From the NCBI GenBank assembly GCA_035411425.1, contig DAONSX010000018.1:1-42944 (forward strand): a stretch of DNA of 42,944 nucleotides, in the 5' to 3' direction. The translations under genes were made by a program, and so were the position numbers. The notes below the pieces were generated by a model that was not told where the DNA came from, ran no database searches, and was given only the letters and a program-made list of their open reading frames with translations. Positions 1 to 7,494 of this stretch are shown piece by piece. Numbering within the stretch: the stretch's first letter is position 1; each line of letters opens with the position of its first letter. The stretch comes from TTA-H9 sp002071415. Its GTDB lineage: Bacteria > Bacteroidota > Bacteroidia > Bacteroidales > TTA-H9.

Positions 1-232
1 AAGTGGTATATAAAAAATGTTTAGGAACTTTTAGAATTTTGTCGGTTAATAGTGATTCATAATATATTTATAATTGCTCATTATAAGCCACTTTTAAAAA
101 AAGAATTATGAGATTTATAGAGAAAATTTAACAAATCATAGCATCTCGCTTCTAAAAAACAAAAACCATCTCTCTTGAAGTAGCAGAGATAACATATTTA
201 ATAAAAAATCCAAGAAAGATATAAAAACCTAT

Positions 233-325
233 TTAGATGGTTTCTGTTTCGACCACCTTAGCCAATAAGTCGGCATAAGGAAATGTGTCAATGCCTAAAT
301 AACATTGACCGCTTTTGAGCTGATT
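233..325 (-). pseudogene. Possible 3' remnant of an unknown gene
   Basis: Reading the minus strand from 325 down to a TAA at 233-235 gives about 30 open codons. They end in the protein-like string CYLGIDTFPYADLLAKVVE plus a few residues. An in-frame stop at 326-328 bounds it upstream. Composition and codon use resemble real genes of the window, unlike the word-repeats next to it, so this may be the tail of a lost gene. I do not recognise the family, and a chance open frame is quite possible. Confidence 0.22.
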
Positions 326-697
326 TTAGGAGATGGGCGTTGTGGAATGAGAATGGGACTTAGGGACTTGGAAACGAGGAGACTGGGAGACGTGGTAATT
401 AGTGGATGGTGATTAGTAAGTTAAAAGTAAAAAGTTAAAAGTTCATAAAGTTTAAAACGAAAAACGGAAGAAGGGAGAACGGAGAATGGAGAAAGGGAGG
501 AAGTGAGATTGGGGGACGAGGAGACGAGGAGACGGTGTAACAGAGAATGAAATTTGTAATTTGGTAAGTTGTTGATTGTCTGTTGTTAGTTGTTCGTTGT
601 CAGTTGTTCGTTTGAGTTTGTTTGTAATTTGGAATTTGGAATTTTGTAGTTTTTAGTTGTTAAAAGAGGGTGGATCAGAGAGAAAAATAAAAATGTT

Positions 698-742
698 CTC
701 GCAGATATCGCAGAAAAAAGCCCTCGCAGATATCGCAGAAAA
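698..742 (+). repeat. Direct repeat with CGCAGA words
   Basis: The 20-mer CTCGCAGATATCGCAGAAAA occurs at 698-717 and again at 723-742, separated by 5 nt. Each copy also contains two CGCAGA words 9 nt apart, so the motif is a repeat of a repeat. No coding frame crosses it. Its function is unknown. Confidence 0.8.
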
Positions 743-902
743 TCAGCATTAATCAAAGAGAGAAAGTATCACTTACTATCATCTCTAACAAGCTATAGAC
801 GTATAGCTAATAAATAGCGATGCATCTCAAATTTATAAGAGAAAAATAAAATAGTATATACAGTAATTAATATACCTCAATTTGACAAAAGCATGTCAAA
901 TT

Positions 903-1847
903 TTAATCTTTTAGCAAGGAATGTAATTTTTGAAGTAAATCGGGCAATTGTTTCAAGGCAGCAAGTTCTTTCCATTTTATGCGAGCTTCTATAGCAGGCG
1001 CACCAAAATAAGTCTTTCCTCCTTCGAGTGATTTCGAAACACTGCTGGTGGCTAATAGAACAGCTCCTTTCCCAATGACCAAGTCTTTATTTAGCGATAC
1101 TCTGGCCCAAAGAACCACATTATCTTCGAGGGTTGTAACGCCAGCAATGGCTGAATGGGCACCAATCAGACAATTTTTCCCAATGCGTGTATCATGCCCA
1201 ATTTGTACATGGTTATCCATTTTTGTTCCGTCGCCAATATAGGTTTCGGCCGATACTCCTTTATCTATGGCACATAAAGCACCTATTTCGACATCATTGC
1301 CCACGACTACTTTTCCGCATGATTCCAATTTGCGGTAACTTCCTTCGTGATTCTGGAAATAATACGCATCAGCGCCCAATACGCTACCGGAGTGAATGAT
1401 AACCCGGTCGCCAATGATGGTATGGTCGTAAATGCTCACATTAGCATGAATTATACAATTTTTTCCGATTACAACATTATTCCCAATAAAAACTCCGGGT
1501 TGAACGATAGTTCCTTCACCAATTATAGCCGAAGGTGAAATCATAGAAGAGGAGGGTTGAAAGGGATGGAAACGCCTTACCAGTGAAATATAAGCCTCGA
1601 AAGGATCGGGATGAATCAACAGAGCCTTGCCGGCAGGGCATTCGACTTTTTGATCGATAAGAATAACACTGGCCTGGCTATTGAATGCCTTCTGATAGTA
1701 CTTGGAGTGATCGACAAAGGTGAGGTCGCCGGGTTCTGCCTTGTGGATTTCATTTAATCCCTTAACTAAAGTTTGGGGATCGCCTTCCAATTTAGCATTC
1801 AATAAATTGGCCAACATGTGAAGTGGAATAAGTTGTGGAAAATCCAT
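903..1847 (-). CDS. LpxD-like hexapeptide-repeat acyltransferase (second paralogue)
   Basis: This 314-residue protein is related to UDP-3-O-(3-hydroxyacyl)glucosamine N-acyltransferase, the third step of lipid A synthesis. The N-terminal 90 residues resemble the LpxD uridine-binding domain (GDPQTLVKGLNEIHKAEPGD). A left-handed beta-helix of [I/V]G hexapeptides follows from about residue 105 to 275. The segment HVQIGHDTRIG keeps a histidine where LpxD has its catalytic His. A true lpxD of 348 residues is at 38453-39499, and this copy differs clearly from it in the repeat region. It lies 45 bp downstream of efp on the same strand and is probably cotranscribed with it, an arrangement known in Bacteroidota. 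It could acylate a different sugar nucleotide, so exact substrate is not settled. Confidence 0.8.
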   Translation of the reverse strand: MDFPQLIPLHMLANLLNAKLEGDPQTLVKGLNEIHKAEPGDLTFVDHSKYYQKAFNSQASVILIDQKVECPAGKALLIHPDPFEAYISLVRRFHPFQPSSSMISPSAIIGEGTIVQPGVFIGNNVVIGKNCIIHANVSIYDHTIIGDRVIIHSGSVLGADAYYFQNHEGSYRKLESCGKVVVGNDVEIGALCAIDKGVSAETYIGDGTKMDNHVQIGHDTRIGKNCLIGAHSAIAGVTTLEDNVVLWARVSLNKDLVIGKGAVLLATSSVSKSLEGGKTYFGAPAIEARIKWKELAALKQLPDLLQKLHSLLKD

Positions 1848-1892
1848 GAATTTAAAGGAGGTATAAGGTAATAAAATAGGAGGAATTCAAAA

Positions 1893-2459
1893 TCAGTCTT
1901 TTACTCTTTCCACATAATCTCCTATCCGAGTATCAATACGGATAATTTCACCCGTATTGATAAAAAGAGGAACTTTAACGATAGCACCGGTTTCCACGGT
2001 AGCCGGTTTTAAGGCGTTAGTAGCTGTATTTCCTCTTTCTCCCGGTTCAGTGTAAGTTACCTCCAGCTCAACATGCGTAGGAAGCTCGCACGAAATAGGC
2101 TGCTCGTTATCGGCTAAAAACAGAATTTCGCATATCATTCCTTCCTTCAAAAATTGAGGAGCATCTATTAAATCTTTTGGTAATGAAATCTGCTCGAAAT
2201 CCTCATTATGCATAAAATAATAATCTTCTCCATCGGCATAAAGAAATTGATATTCGCGTCGTTCAATCCTGAGAATGTCGATTTTTACACCAGCCGTAAA
2301 AGTATTGGGAATCACCCTTCCAGTGCGCAAATTTTTCAGTTTTGTTCGAACAAAAGCTCCGCCCTTGCCAGGTTTTACGTGCTGAAACTCAACAATCGTA
2401 TAAGGTTCTCCATTAAACTCGATACAGAGTCCATTCCTGAAATCTGCAGTTGTTGCCAT
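1893..2459 (-). CDS. efp: Translation elongation factor P
   Basis: EF-P binds the ribosome between the P and E sites and relieves stalling at polyproline. The 188-residue length is normal, with a KOW-like N-terminal domain and two OB folds. The N-domain loop reads HVKPGKGGAFVRTKL, with Lys32 at the tip that is modified in some bacteria. The ATG at 2457-2459 is preceded by a good promoter at 2496-2524. Pro-Gly-Lys-Gly-Gly-Ala differs from the E. coli PGKGQA loop, and no epmA, earP or ymfI modification gene is in the window. It is the first gene of a probable efp-lpxD-like operon. Confidence 0.97.
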   Translation of the reverse strand: MATTADFRNGLCIEFNGEPYTIVEFQHVKPGKGGAFVRTKLKNLRTGRVIPNTFTAGVKIDILRIERREYQFLYADGEDYYFMHNEDFEQISLPKDLIDAPQFLKEGMICEILFLADNEQPISCELPTHVELEVTYTEPGERGNTATNALKPATVETGAIVKVPLFINTGEIIRIDTRIGDYVERVKD

Positions 2460-2495
2460 AAATCATTGGTTTTAATTAAATTATAATTTGAGTGC

Positions 2496-2524
2496 AAATG
2501 TACAGCTTTTTTAATTGCCGTCAA
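2496..2524 (-). promoter_or_regulatory. efp promoter, Bacteroidota type
   Basis: On the minus strand TTG (2524-2522) and TACATTTG (2503-2496) are separated by 18 nt. This matches the Bacteroidota primary-sigma consensus TTG-N19-TAnnTTTG closely. The expected start is near 2489, giving a leader of about 30 nt. Confidence 0.75.
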
Positions 2525-2862
2525 TCTTTATATTGAACAAACAAATTGGCCAATAGGATATTACGTAATAAAAATAGCTCTTGCTGAAAATTATAAGGTT
2601 TCATTCGTTGATGCGTCAATTGTGATAGCTTCAATTTTTTTACCATTCGCATAATCTGAGTTCGATATAGACGTTCGGTGCATAAGGAGAGGATATTCGA
2701 AGAGAAATAGAGGTTCCAATAGCGATTGGTTGAGGCGATTAAATTCTTGAATGGCACCAATTATAGAGCCATTGAGCGAGAAACATGCTCCAATATATTA
2801 CTTAGGATAAGACAACAGCAGATTGAATGCAATAAATTTGCAAAAAAGAAAGGGAATTCAAA
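2525..2862. other. Intergenic region, efp to nitroreductase
   Basis: There is no recognisable gene. A 79-codon minus-strand frame (2521-2760) runs through it but has no family resemblance. Its stop overlaps the efp promoter, and upstream protein-like sequence breaks into other frames, so at most it is a relic. A plus-strand -7 box TAAATTTG lies at 2833-2840, 22 bp before the nitroreductase ATG, without a good -33 element. Confidence 0.5.
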
Positions 2863-3378
2863 ATGGATATTATTAGAAGTCGCCGTTCCATTCGACGGTA
2901 TATTCCCGACGAAGTGAAGAATGAAGATATAGAAGGGATGTTAGAAGCCGCAATGTATGCACCATCGGCAGGCAACCAGCGACCATGGGAGTTCATTGTA
3001 GTAAGAAATGAAGCCATGCGTGAAATAATGTCGAAAACCGGGCCCTATTCATTTCATGCTGCTAAGGCTCCCGTAGTTATTCTTGTATGTGGCGATTCAC
3101 TTCACGAAACGCACAAGAACTATTGGCCTGTGGATTGTTCGGCTGCTACCGAAAATATTCTACTCGAAGCCACGGCGCGCAATTTGGGAAGTGTTTGGTT
3201 GGGCGTTTATCCAAGACAAGAAAGAATGGAATATTTATCCCATTTATTTCAACTTCCAGAGCATATTCACCCTTTTGCTATGGTTTGTATTGGCTATGCT
3301 AATGAAAAACCTCCTGCAAGAGGATTTTATGATCCATCAAAGGTGTCGTGGGAAAAGTTTGGCAATAAGAAGGTCTAA
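2863..3378 (+). CDS. Nitroreductase family FMN oxidoreductase
   Basis: This 171-residue protein of the NfsB/FRase I fold is a small FMN-dependent NAD(P)H oxidoreductase acting on nitro-aromatics, quinones or similar acceptors; the true substrate is not readable from sequence. The N-terminal RSRRSIRRY is the FMN-phosphate binding motif. APSAGNQRPWEF, AATENILLEA and a late GxP/Y segment (GYANEKPPARGFYD) are family landmarks. At 171 residues it belongs to the short single-domain subgroup. Its stop lies 22 bp from the stop of the convergent DHS-like gene. Confidence 0.92.
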   Translation: MDIIRSRRSIRRYIPDEVKNEDIEGMLEAAMYAPSAGNQRPWEFIVVRNEAMREIMSKTGPYSFHAAKAPVVILVCGDSLHETHKNYWPVDCSAATENILLEATARNLGSVWLGVYPRQERMEYLSHLFQLPEHIHPFAMVCIGYANEKPPARGFYDPSKVSWEKFGNKKV

Positions 3379-3400
3379 CTTTATAAAAGATGATGGGTTA

Positions 3401-4423
3401 TTATTTTCCATCGAAAATTTTGACCCATTCATATCTTTTTCGGTTTTTCCAGTACCCTGTCAGGTAGGCATAATTAACTATAAGAGGCACAACAGTTGTT
3501 GCTTCGGCATACACCATCTGTTCGTAAACCGTATCTACTTTTCCCCACGAAGCAGCTTCCTTGAGAGTCGAACTCGAACAAGCGCCATCTCTAACGTCAG
3601 CAACAGTAATCTGGACAGCATACTTGTGCATGGGTAGATTGAATCCTAAAACTTCGCCACACACTACTGTATCTTGGGCAAAATTTTTGGGCGTTCCACC
3701 TCCAATCATAAATAGGCCTGTTTGGTCGGCTTTGATCTTGATTTGGGTCAGTTCTAAAAAATCCTTTACAGAGTCGATGGAAACATGCCTATCGGGACGA
3801 TTCCATTGATGTTTTACCAAACCAAAACCCGCACTGCTATCGCTAAAAGCAGGGCAAAATATGGGGACATTGTTTTCGCAAGCTATTTGAACCAATGAAC
3901 CAGGTTTTTTGGCTTTCTGGGTTAAATACCTGCCCATTTCATAAATAAATTCTCTCGAAGAATAAGGCCTTGGTTCGAGGTTGTCGGCTATTTGTTGTAT
4001 GGTATCATCGCATGCTTGTAATTCATCTTCATCGATAAAAGTATCATAAATCCGATCGATATAATGATTGCGGAGTTCCTTGTCGTCGACATAAGGAGAA
4101 CCTTTATAATGCTTGAAGCCAAGCGCTTCGAAAAAATCCATGTCAACTATGCTTGCACCAGTAGCAACTACAGCATCAACCATATTATATTCAATCATAT
4201 CGGCATATACCTGCATGCAACCTCCCGCACTGGTACTCCCCGCAAGGGTGAGAATAATGGAACAATCTTCATCGCTTAGCATGAGGTTAAAAATATCAGC
4301 AGCCTGTGCTGTATCGCGGGAAGAGAACGACATTCCACGCATGGCATCAATGATGGGTCGGCCATCGAAAGCAGTAATGTCAACATGTTGAATGACATCC
4401 TTTAAAAAATTTTTCTTGTCCAT
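3401..4423 (-). CDS. Deoxyhypusine synthase-like protein (probable polyamine enzyme)
   Basis: This is a member of the DHS family: NAD-dependent transfer of an aminobutyl group from spermidine or putrescine. Bacterial members (SpeY-like in cyanobacteria) make homospermidine rather than modify eIF5A. GSTSAGGC near residue 60 and EAASWGKV near the C terminus are visible. The Lys in SWGK matches the catalytic lysine of human DHS. I chose the ATG at 4423 (MDKKNF); an in-frame TTG twelve bases upstream would add four residues. It lies 100 bp downstream of arginine decarboxylase on the same strand, which supports a polyamine role. A -7 box TAACTTTG at 4489-4496 could give it a promoter of its own. 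No agmatinase gene sits between them. Confidence 0.85.
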   Translation of the reverse strand: MDKKNFLKDVIQHVDITAFDGRPIIDAMRGMSFSSRDTAQAADIFNLMLSDEDCSIILTLAGSTSAGGCMQVYADMIEYNMVDAVVATGASIVDMDFFEALGFKHYKGSPYVDDKELRNHYIDRIYDTFIDEDELQACDDTIQQIADNLEPRPYSSREFIYEMGRYLTQKAKKPGSLVQIACENNVPIFCPAFSDSSAGFGLVKHQWNRPDRHVSIDSVKDFLELTQIKIKADQTGLFMIGGGTPKNFAQDTVVCGEVLGFNLPMHKYAVQITVADVRDGACSSSTLKEAASWGKVDTVYEQMVYAEATTVVPLIVNYAYLTGYWKNRKRYEWVKIFDGK

Positions 4424-4523
4424 TTTGTTTTGCAATTAATAGAATATAAAGGAAATTTCCGAGGATTGACTGAGAGAAAAAGATCCTGCAAAGTTAAAAG
4501 TTAAAACAATGCGATCTAAAGTA

Positions 4524-5915
4524 TTAAAATCCAAGTATTTTTAACATTGATTTATAGCTTTGTTCTTTTGCGAATAATTTTGTGTAGTATTCGCCATTCT
4601 CGTCGAGGTCGATGATCACGTGTTTGGGAGCAGGAAGGAGGCAATGTTGAAGTCCACCATAACCGGAGAGTGATTCTTGATAAGCTCCTATGTTGAAAAA
4701 TCCAATGTATTGTTCTTTATCATTAAATTTTGGCAAAAAGACAGCGTTCGAATGGGCTTCGGCATTATAAAAATCTTGGCTATCGCAGGTAAGCCCGCCC
4801 AGATGAACCCTTTGATATTCAACGTCCCAATTATTGACTGCCAAAAGAATGTAACGCTGACTGATCGCCCAGGTATCGGGCAAAGTCGTCATAAAAGAAC
4901 CATCTATCATATTCCAGAGTTCGCGATCGTTTTGTTGCTTTTGATTGACAATAGAAAACAATATGGCTCCGCTTTCCCCTACGGTATAAGTTCCAAACTC
5001 GCTGAATATATCCGGCTCTGGCACTCCATGCTGCATACAGGTATTCTTTATCTGAGAAATAATTTCTTCAGCCATGTATTCATAATCGTAATTAAACTCC
5101 AACGAATTTTTAATAGGAAAACCTCCACCAATATTCAAGGCATTCAATTCAGGACAAATCTTTTTTAATTCGCAGTACAAATTCACGGCTTTCAAAAGCT
5201 CATTCCAATAATGAGCCGTATCCTTGATTCCAGTGTTGATGAAAAAATGCAGCATCTTCAATTCAAACAAAGGATTGTTCTGGATTTTCTCCTGATAATA
5301 CGGAATAATTTGATTATAGCGTATCCCTAAGCGAGAGGTGTAAAACTGAAACTGCGGCTCTTCTTCCGTAGCAATTCGAATCCCAATCTTCGTTTTTCGT
5401 TTCAATCCTGCTTCGATATACTTATCAAGCTCGAACTTATTATCCAGAACAGGAATAGTATTCTCGAAACCTTCGTGGATGAGATTTACGATGTTTTCGA
5501 TATATTGTGGTCGTTTGAATCCATTGCAGATTATGTAATTCGACTTCTTTAAATGACCAGTATCATATAATTCTTCGATAATATTGATATCAAAAGCCGA
5601 TGATGTTTCGATATGAACATCATTTTCCAGAACTTCTTCCAGAATAAAGGAGAAATAAGAACTCTTTGTACAATAGCAATAATTATATTCACCATTGTAT
5701 TCAGTTTTAGCCATAGCCACATTGAAATTGATTCTGGCTTTCTGGATCTGTTCCGAAATTCGTGGAAGATAAGTTAATCTTACAGGTGTTCCATACTGTT
5801 TAATGATATCCATTAATGGAATGTTATTCCAGTAAAGTTCATTATCTATCACATTGAACTCTTCTTTAGGGAACTCAAAAGTTTGCTCGATAAGGTCAAT
5901 ATATCTGTTTTTCAT
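4524..5915 (-). CDS. speA: Arginine decarboxylase, short PLP fold-III type
   Basis: This 463-residue protein belongs to the alanine racemase-fold decarboxylases, in the Bacteroidota group usually annotated as biosynthetic arginine decarboxylase (arginine to agmatine). YCYCTKSSYFSFIL near residue 80 fits the PLP-lysine segment. NIGGGFPI is the glycine loop that holds the PLP phosphate, and EFGTYTVGESG matches the EPGR-like segment. CDSQDFY supplies the Cys/Asp substrate pair contributed across the dimer. It is much shorter than E. coli SpeA (about 630 residues). A diaminopimelate decarboxylase role is unlikely given the downstream DHS-like gene but not excluded. A -7 box is at 5985-5992. Confidence 0.82.
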   Translation of the reverse strand: MKNRYIDLIEQTFEFPKEEFNVIDNELYWNNIPLMDIIKQYGTPVRLTYLPRISEQIQKARINFNVAMAKTEYNGEYNYCYCTKSSYFSFILEEVLENDVHIETSSAFDINIIEELYDTGHLKKSNYIICNGFKRPQYIENIVNLIHEGFENTIPVLDNKFELDKYIEAGLKRKTKIGIRIATEEEPQFQFYTSRLGIRYNQIIPYYQEKIQNNPLFELKMLHFFINTGIKDTAHYWNELLKAVNLYCELKKICPELNALNIGGGFPIKNSLEFNYDYEYMAEEIISQIKNTCMQHGVPEPDIFSEFGTYTVGESGAILFSIVNQKQQNDRELWNMIDGSFMTTLPDTWAISQRYILLAVNNWDVEYQRVHLGGLTCDSQDFYNAEAHSNAVFLPKFNDKEQYIGFFNIGAYQESLSGYGGLQHCLLPAPKHVIIDLDENGEYYTKLFAKEQSYKSMLKILGF

Positions 5916-5984
5916 CTTTAAAGTAAGTGAATTAAATTAGACAAAATGATTCAATTTAGCTAATTCAGATTTTTAAATGAGGCG

Positions 5985-5992
5985 CAAAAATA
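5985..5992 (-). promoter_or_regulatory. -7 box for speA
   Basis: TATTTTTG on the minus strand, followed by C, matches TAnnTTTG and lies 70 bp upstream of the speA ATG. No TTG stands at the expected distance, so the call rests on the -7 element only. Confidence 0.4.
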
Positions 5993-6134
5993 CAACTTAT
6001 ATCTTCATCTTTTACGAAAAACGAAAATTTTTTATAAAAGATATCACAATGATCCATAATACTTTAATTGAATGATTGTGGTTTGATAAAAAGTATACTG
6101 GCCAAATTTTCTTATAGAAAACTTTCCTAAATAG

Positions 6135-6159
6135 CAAGATGTAGTTCACTTACATCTTG
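6135..6159 (-). terminator. Hairpin downstream of the alanine dehydrogenase-like gene
   Basis: CAAGATGTA (6135-6143) and TACATCTTG (6151-6159) form a perfect 9-bp stem with a 7-nt loop. The hairpin starts 28 nt after the stop codon. The minus-strand sequence beyond is only moderately T-rich, so termination may be partial. Confidence 0.5.
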
Positions 6160-6187
6160 AAAAATCTAAGCAAGTAAGTAATTTGGA

Positions 6188-7417
6188 TTAACGAAATGCA
6201 GCCATTAATAATTCGATATTCTTAAAAGGAAGTGTAAAATATTCGCCAATGGTTTTGTTGGTTAAAATGCCATTGAAAATATAAACTCCTTGTCGTAAAC
6301 CTGGATCTCTTGTTAAATACTTTTCGATGCCACCTGTGTAACCAATCTTCAGAATGAGAGGAGAAAACACATTGCTTATTGCATAAGAAGCCGTATGAGG
6401 CACTTTCGAGGCAATATTGGGTACGCAGTAATGGGTTACACCATTGACCTGATATATGGGATGTGAATGCGAAGTAGGCCGGGAAGTTTCCACACAACCT
6501 CCCTGGTCTATGCTAACATCAACAATAACAGAACCCTTTTTCATTTGATTTACCATTTCTTCGGTAATGATAACAGGAGTTCTCCCTTCACGGCTGTACA
6601 AGGCAGCAATGACTACATCTGCTGTTTGAAGGCTTTTTAAAAGAACTTTGGGTTGAATAATAGAAGTAAAAATTCTCGACCCCAGTTGATATTGAATATT
6701 TCGCAGTTTATAAATCTTATCATCGAAGATTTTTACCAGTGCACCCATGCCCAAAGCCGTGCGTGCAGCATATTCGGCTACGGTGCCACCGCCCAGGATA
6801 ATGACTTCGGAAGGATTGATCCCTGGAAAACCTCCCAACATAGAACCTTTACCAAAAACCGGATGGCTAAGATACTCCGCAGCAATCAGCACAGAGGTCG
6901 TCCCAGCTATTTCGCTCATCGAACGCATAACCGGAAAGGCATTGGAATCATCCTTCACATATTCGAACCCGAAGGCAGTAATTTTTTTCTGCAACAGCGA
7001 AATAAAATAATTCTTTTGCTGGATAAAGGTTTGTACAGAAGAAAACAATACCTGACGGGGCTTGAGAAATTCTATTTCCTGGTTTTTGGGAGGAGCCACC
7101 TTGACGATGATCTCAGCCTGATAAACTTCCTCGGTGGTTTCGCAAATTTTAGCACCTGCTTCTGAAAATTCCACATCAGTAAATTTTGCATTATTGCCTG
7201 CTCCTCTTTCCAGATAAACCGTATGCCCATTTTGTACGAGTTCCTGAACGGCTGAAGGTACAAGGGCAATTCGATTTTCGTCGGGACTTATTTCACGAGG
7301 AATACCAATGCTAAAACGTTTTATGGTTCGAGCTGCTGGTTTTAGTTGTTCCTGGGGAGCCAGAGTCTCGGCCAAATTCACCTGGCTCAAATCGTTATGG
7401 ATGGTTTCCATGTTCAT
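6188..7417 (-). CDS. ald: Alanine dehydrogenase-like NAD(P) oxidoreductase
   Basis: This 409-residue protein belongs to the alanine dehydrogenase / transhydrogenase alpha family (reversible NAD-dependent deamination of alanine to pyruvate). IGIPREISPDENRIALVP opens the catalytic domain after a 30-residue extension. Rossmann motif GGGTVAEYAARTALGMGA is near residue 205, and VIVDVSIDQGGCVETSRPT is near residue 295. The stretch after KPRQVLF reads SSVQTFIQ, where characterised alanine dehydrogenases have a catalytic His in a YLHLA-type motif. This divergence is typical, as far as I recall, of a Bacteroidota clade, so alanine is an inferred substrate. The IS30 remnant ends 50 bp upstream of the ATG and I see no promoter between them. 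Confidence 0.8.
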   Translation of the reverse strand: MNMETIHNDLSQVNLAETLAPQEQLKPAARTIKRFSIGIPREISPDENRIALVPSAVQELVQNGHTVYLERGAGNNAKFTDVEFSEAGAKICETTEEVYQAEIIVKVAPPKNQEIEFLKPRQVLFSSVQTFIQQKNYFISLLQKKITAFGFEYVKDDSNAFPVMRSMSEIAGTTSVLIAAEYLSHPVFGKGSMLGGFPGINPSEVIILGGGTVAEYAARTALGMGALVKIFDDKIYKLRNIQYQLGSRIFTSIIQPKVLLKSLQTADVVIAALYSREGRTPVIITEEMVNQMKKGSVIVDVSIDQGGCVETSRPTSHSHPIYQVNGVTHYCVPNIASKVPHTASYAISNVFSPLILKIGYTGGIEKYLTRDPGLRQGVYIFNGILTNKTIGEYFTLPFKNIELLMAAFR

Positions 7418-7467
7418 ATTATCTACCTGCTGGTCGTTTTATTCGTTATGTGGTGGTTCAAGAAGCT

Positions 7468-7494
7468 GAATTCAAGTCACAAATGCAACTTTTT
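7468..7494 (+). repeat. IS30 remnant, left inverted repeat
   Basis: Read inwards it begins with GAATTCAAGTCACAAATGCA and continues into a T-run. It matches the reverse complement of 8568-8594 at 22 of 27 positions. The transposase stop codon (7493-7495) sits at its inner edge. Confidence 0.75.

Larger units (their letters stand above)
1..902. other. Gene-free, word-repetitive intergenic stretch
   Basis: No convincing gene is present. The plus strand is strongly purine-rich at about 345-550, with repeated words of the GAGGAGAC, GGGAGAA and GGAGAAAGG type. This passes into a T/G-rich part at about 550-660 with iterated GTTGTTCGTTGT-like and TTGGAATTT-like words. AGTTAAAAGT words recur at 418-442. 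A short open remnant lies at 233-325 and a 20-nt direct repeat at 698-742 (separate entries). The stretch looks like non-coding sequence built by local duplication and drift rather than a decayed operon. Confidence 0.6.

Noticed and set aside
2521..2760. 79-codon minus-strand frame upstream of efp
   Set aside because: No family resemblance, its stop overlaps the efp promoter, and coding-like words near it fall in different frames.
6653..7165. 170-codon frame antisense to the alanine dehydrogenase-like gene
   Set aside because: The opposite strand has a clear enzyme with conserved motifs; the antisense frame is a by-product of its codon use. The same holds for 3083-3637, 4677-5168, 9125-9607, 22219-22662 and 26334-26843.
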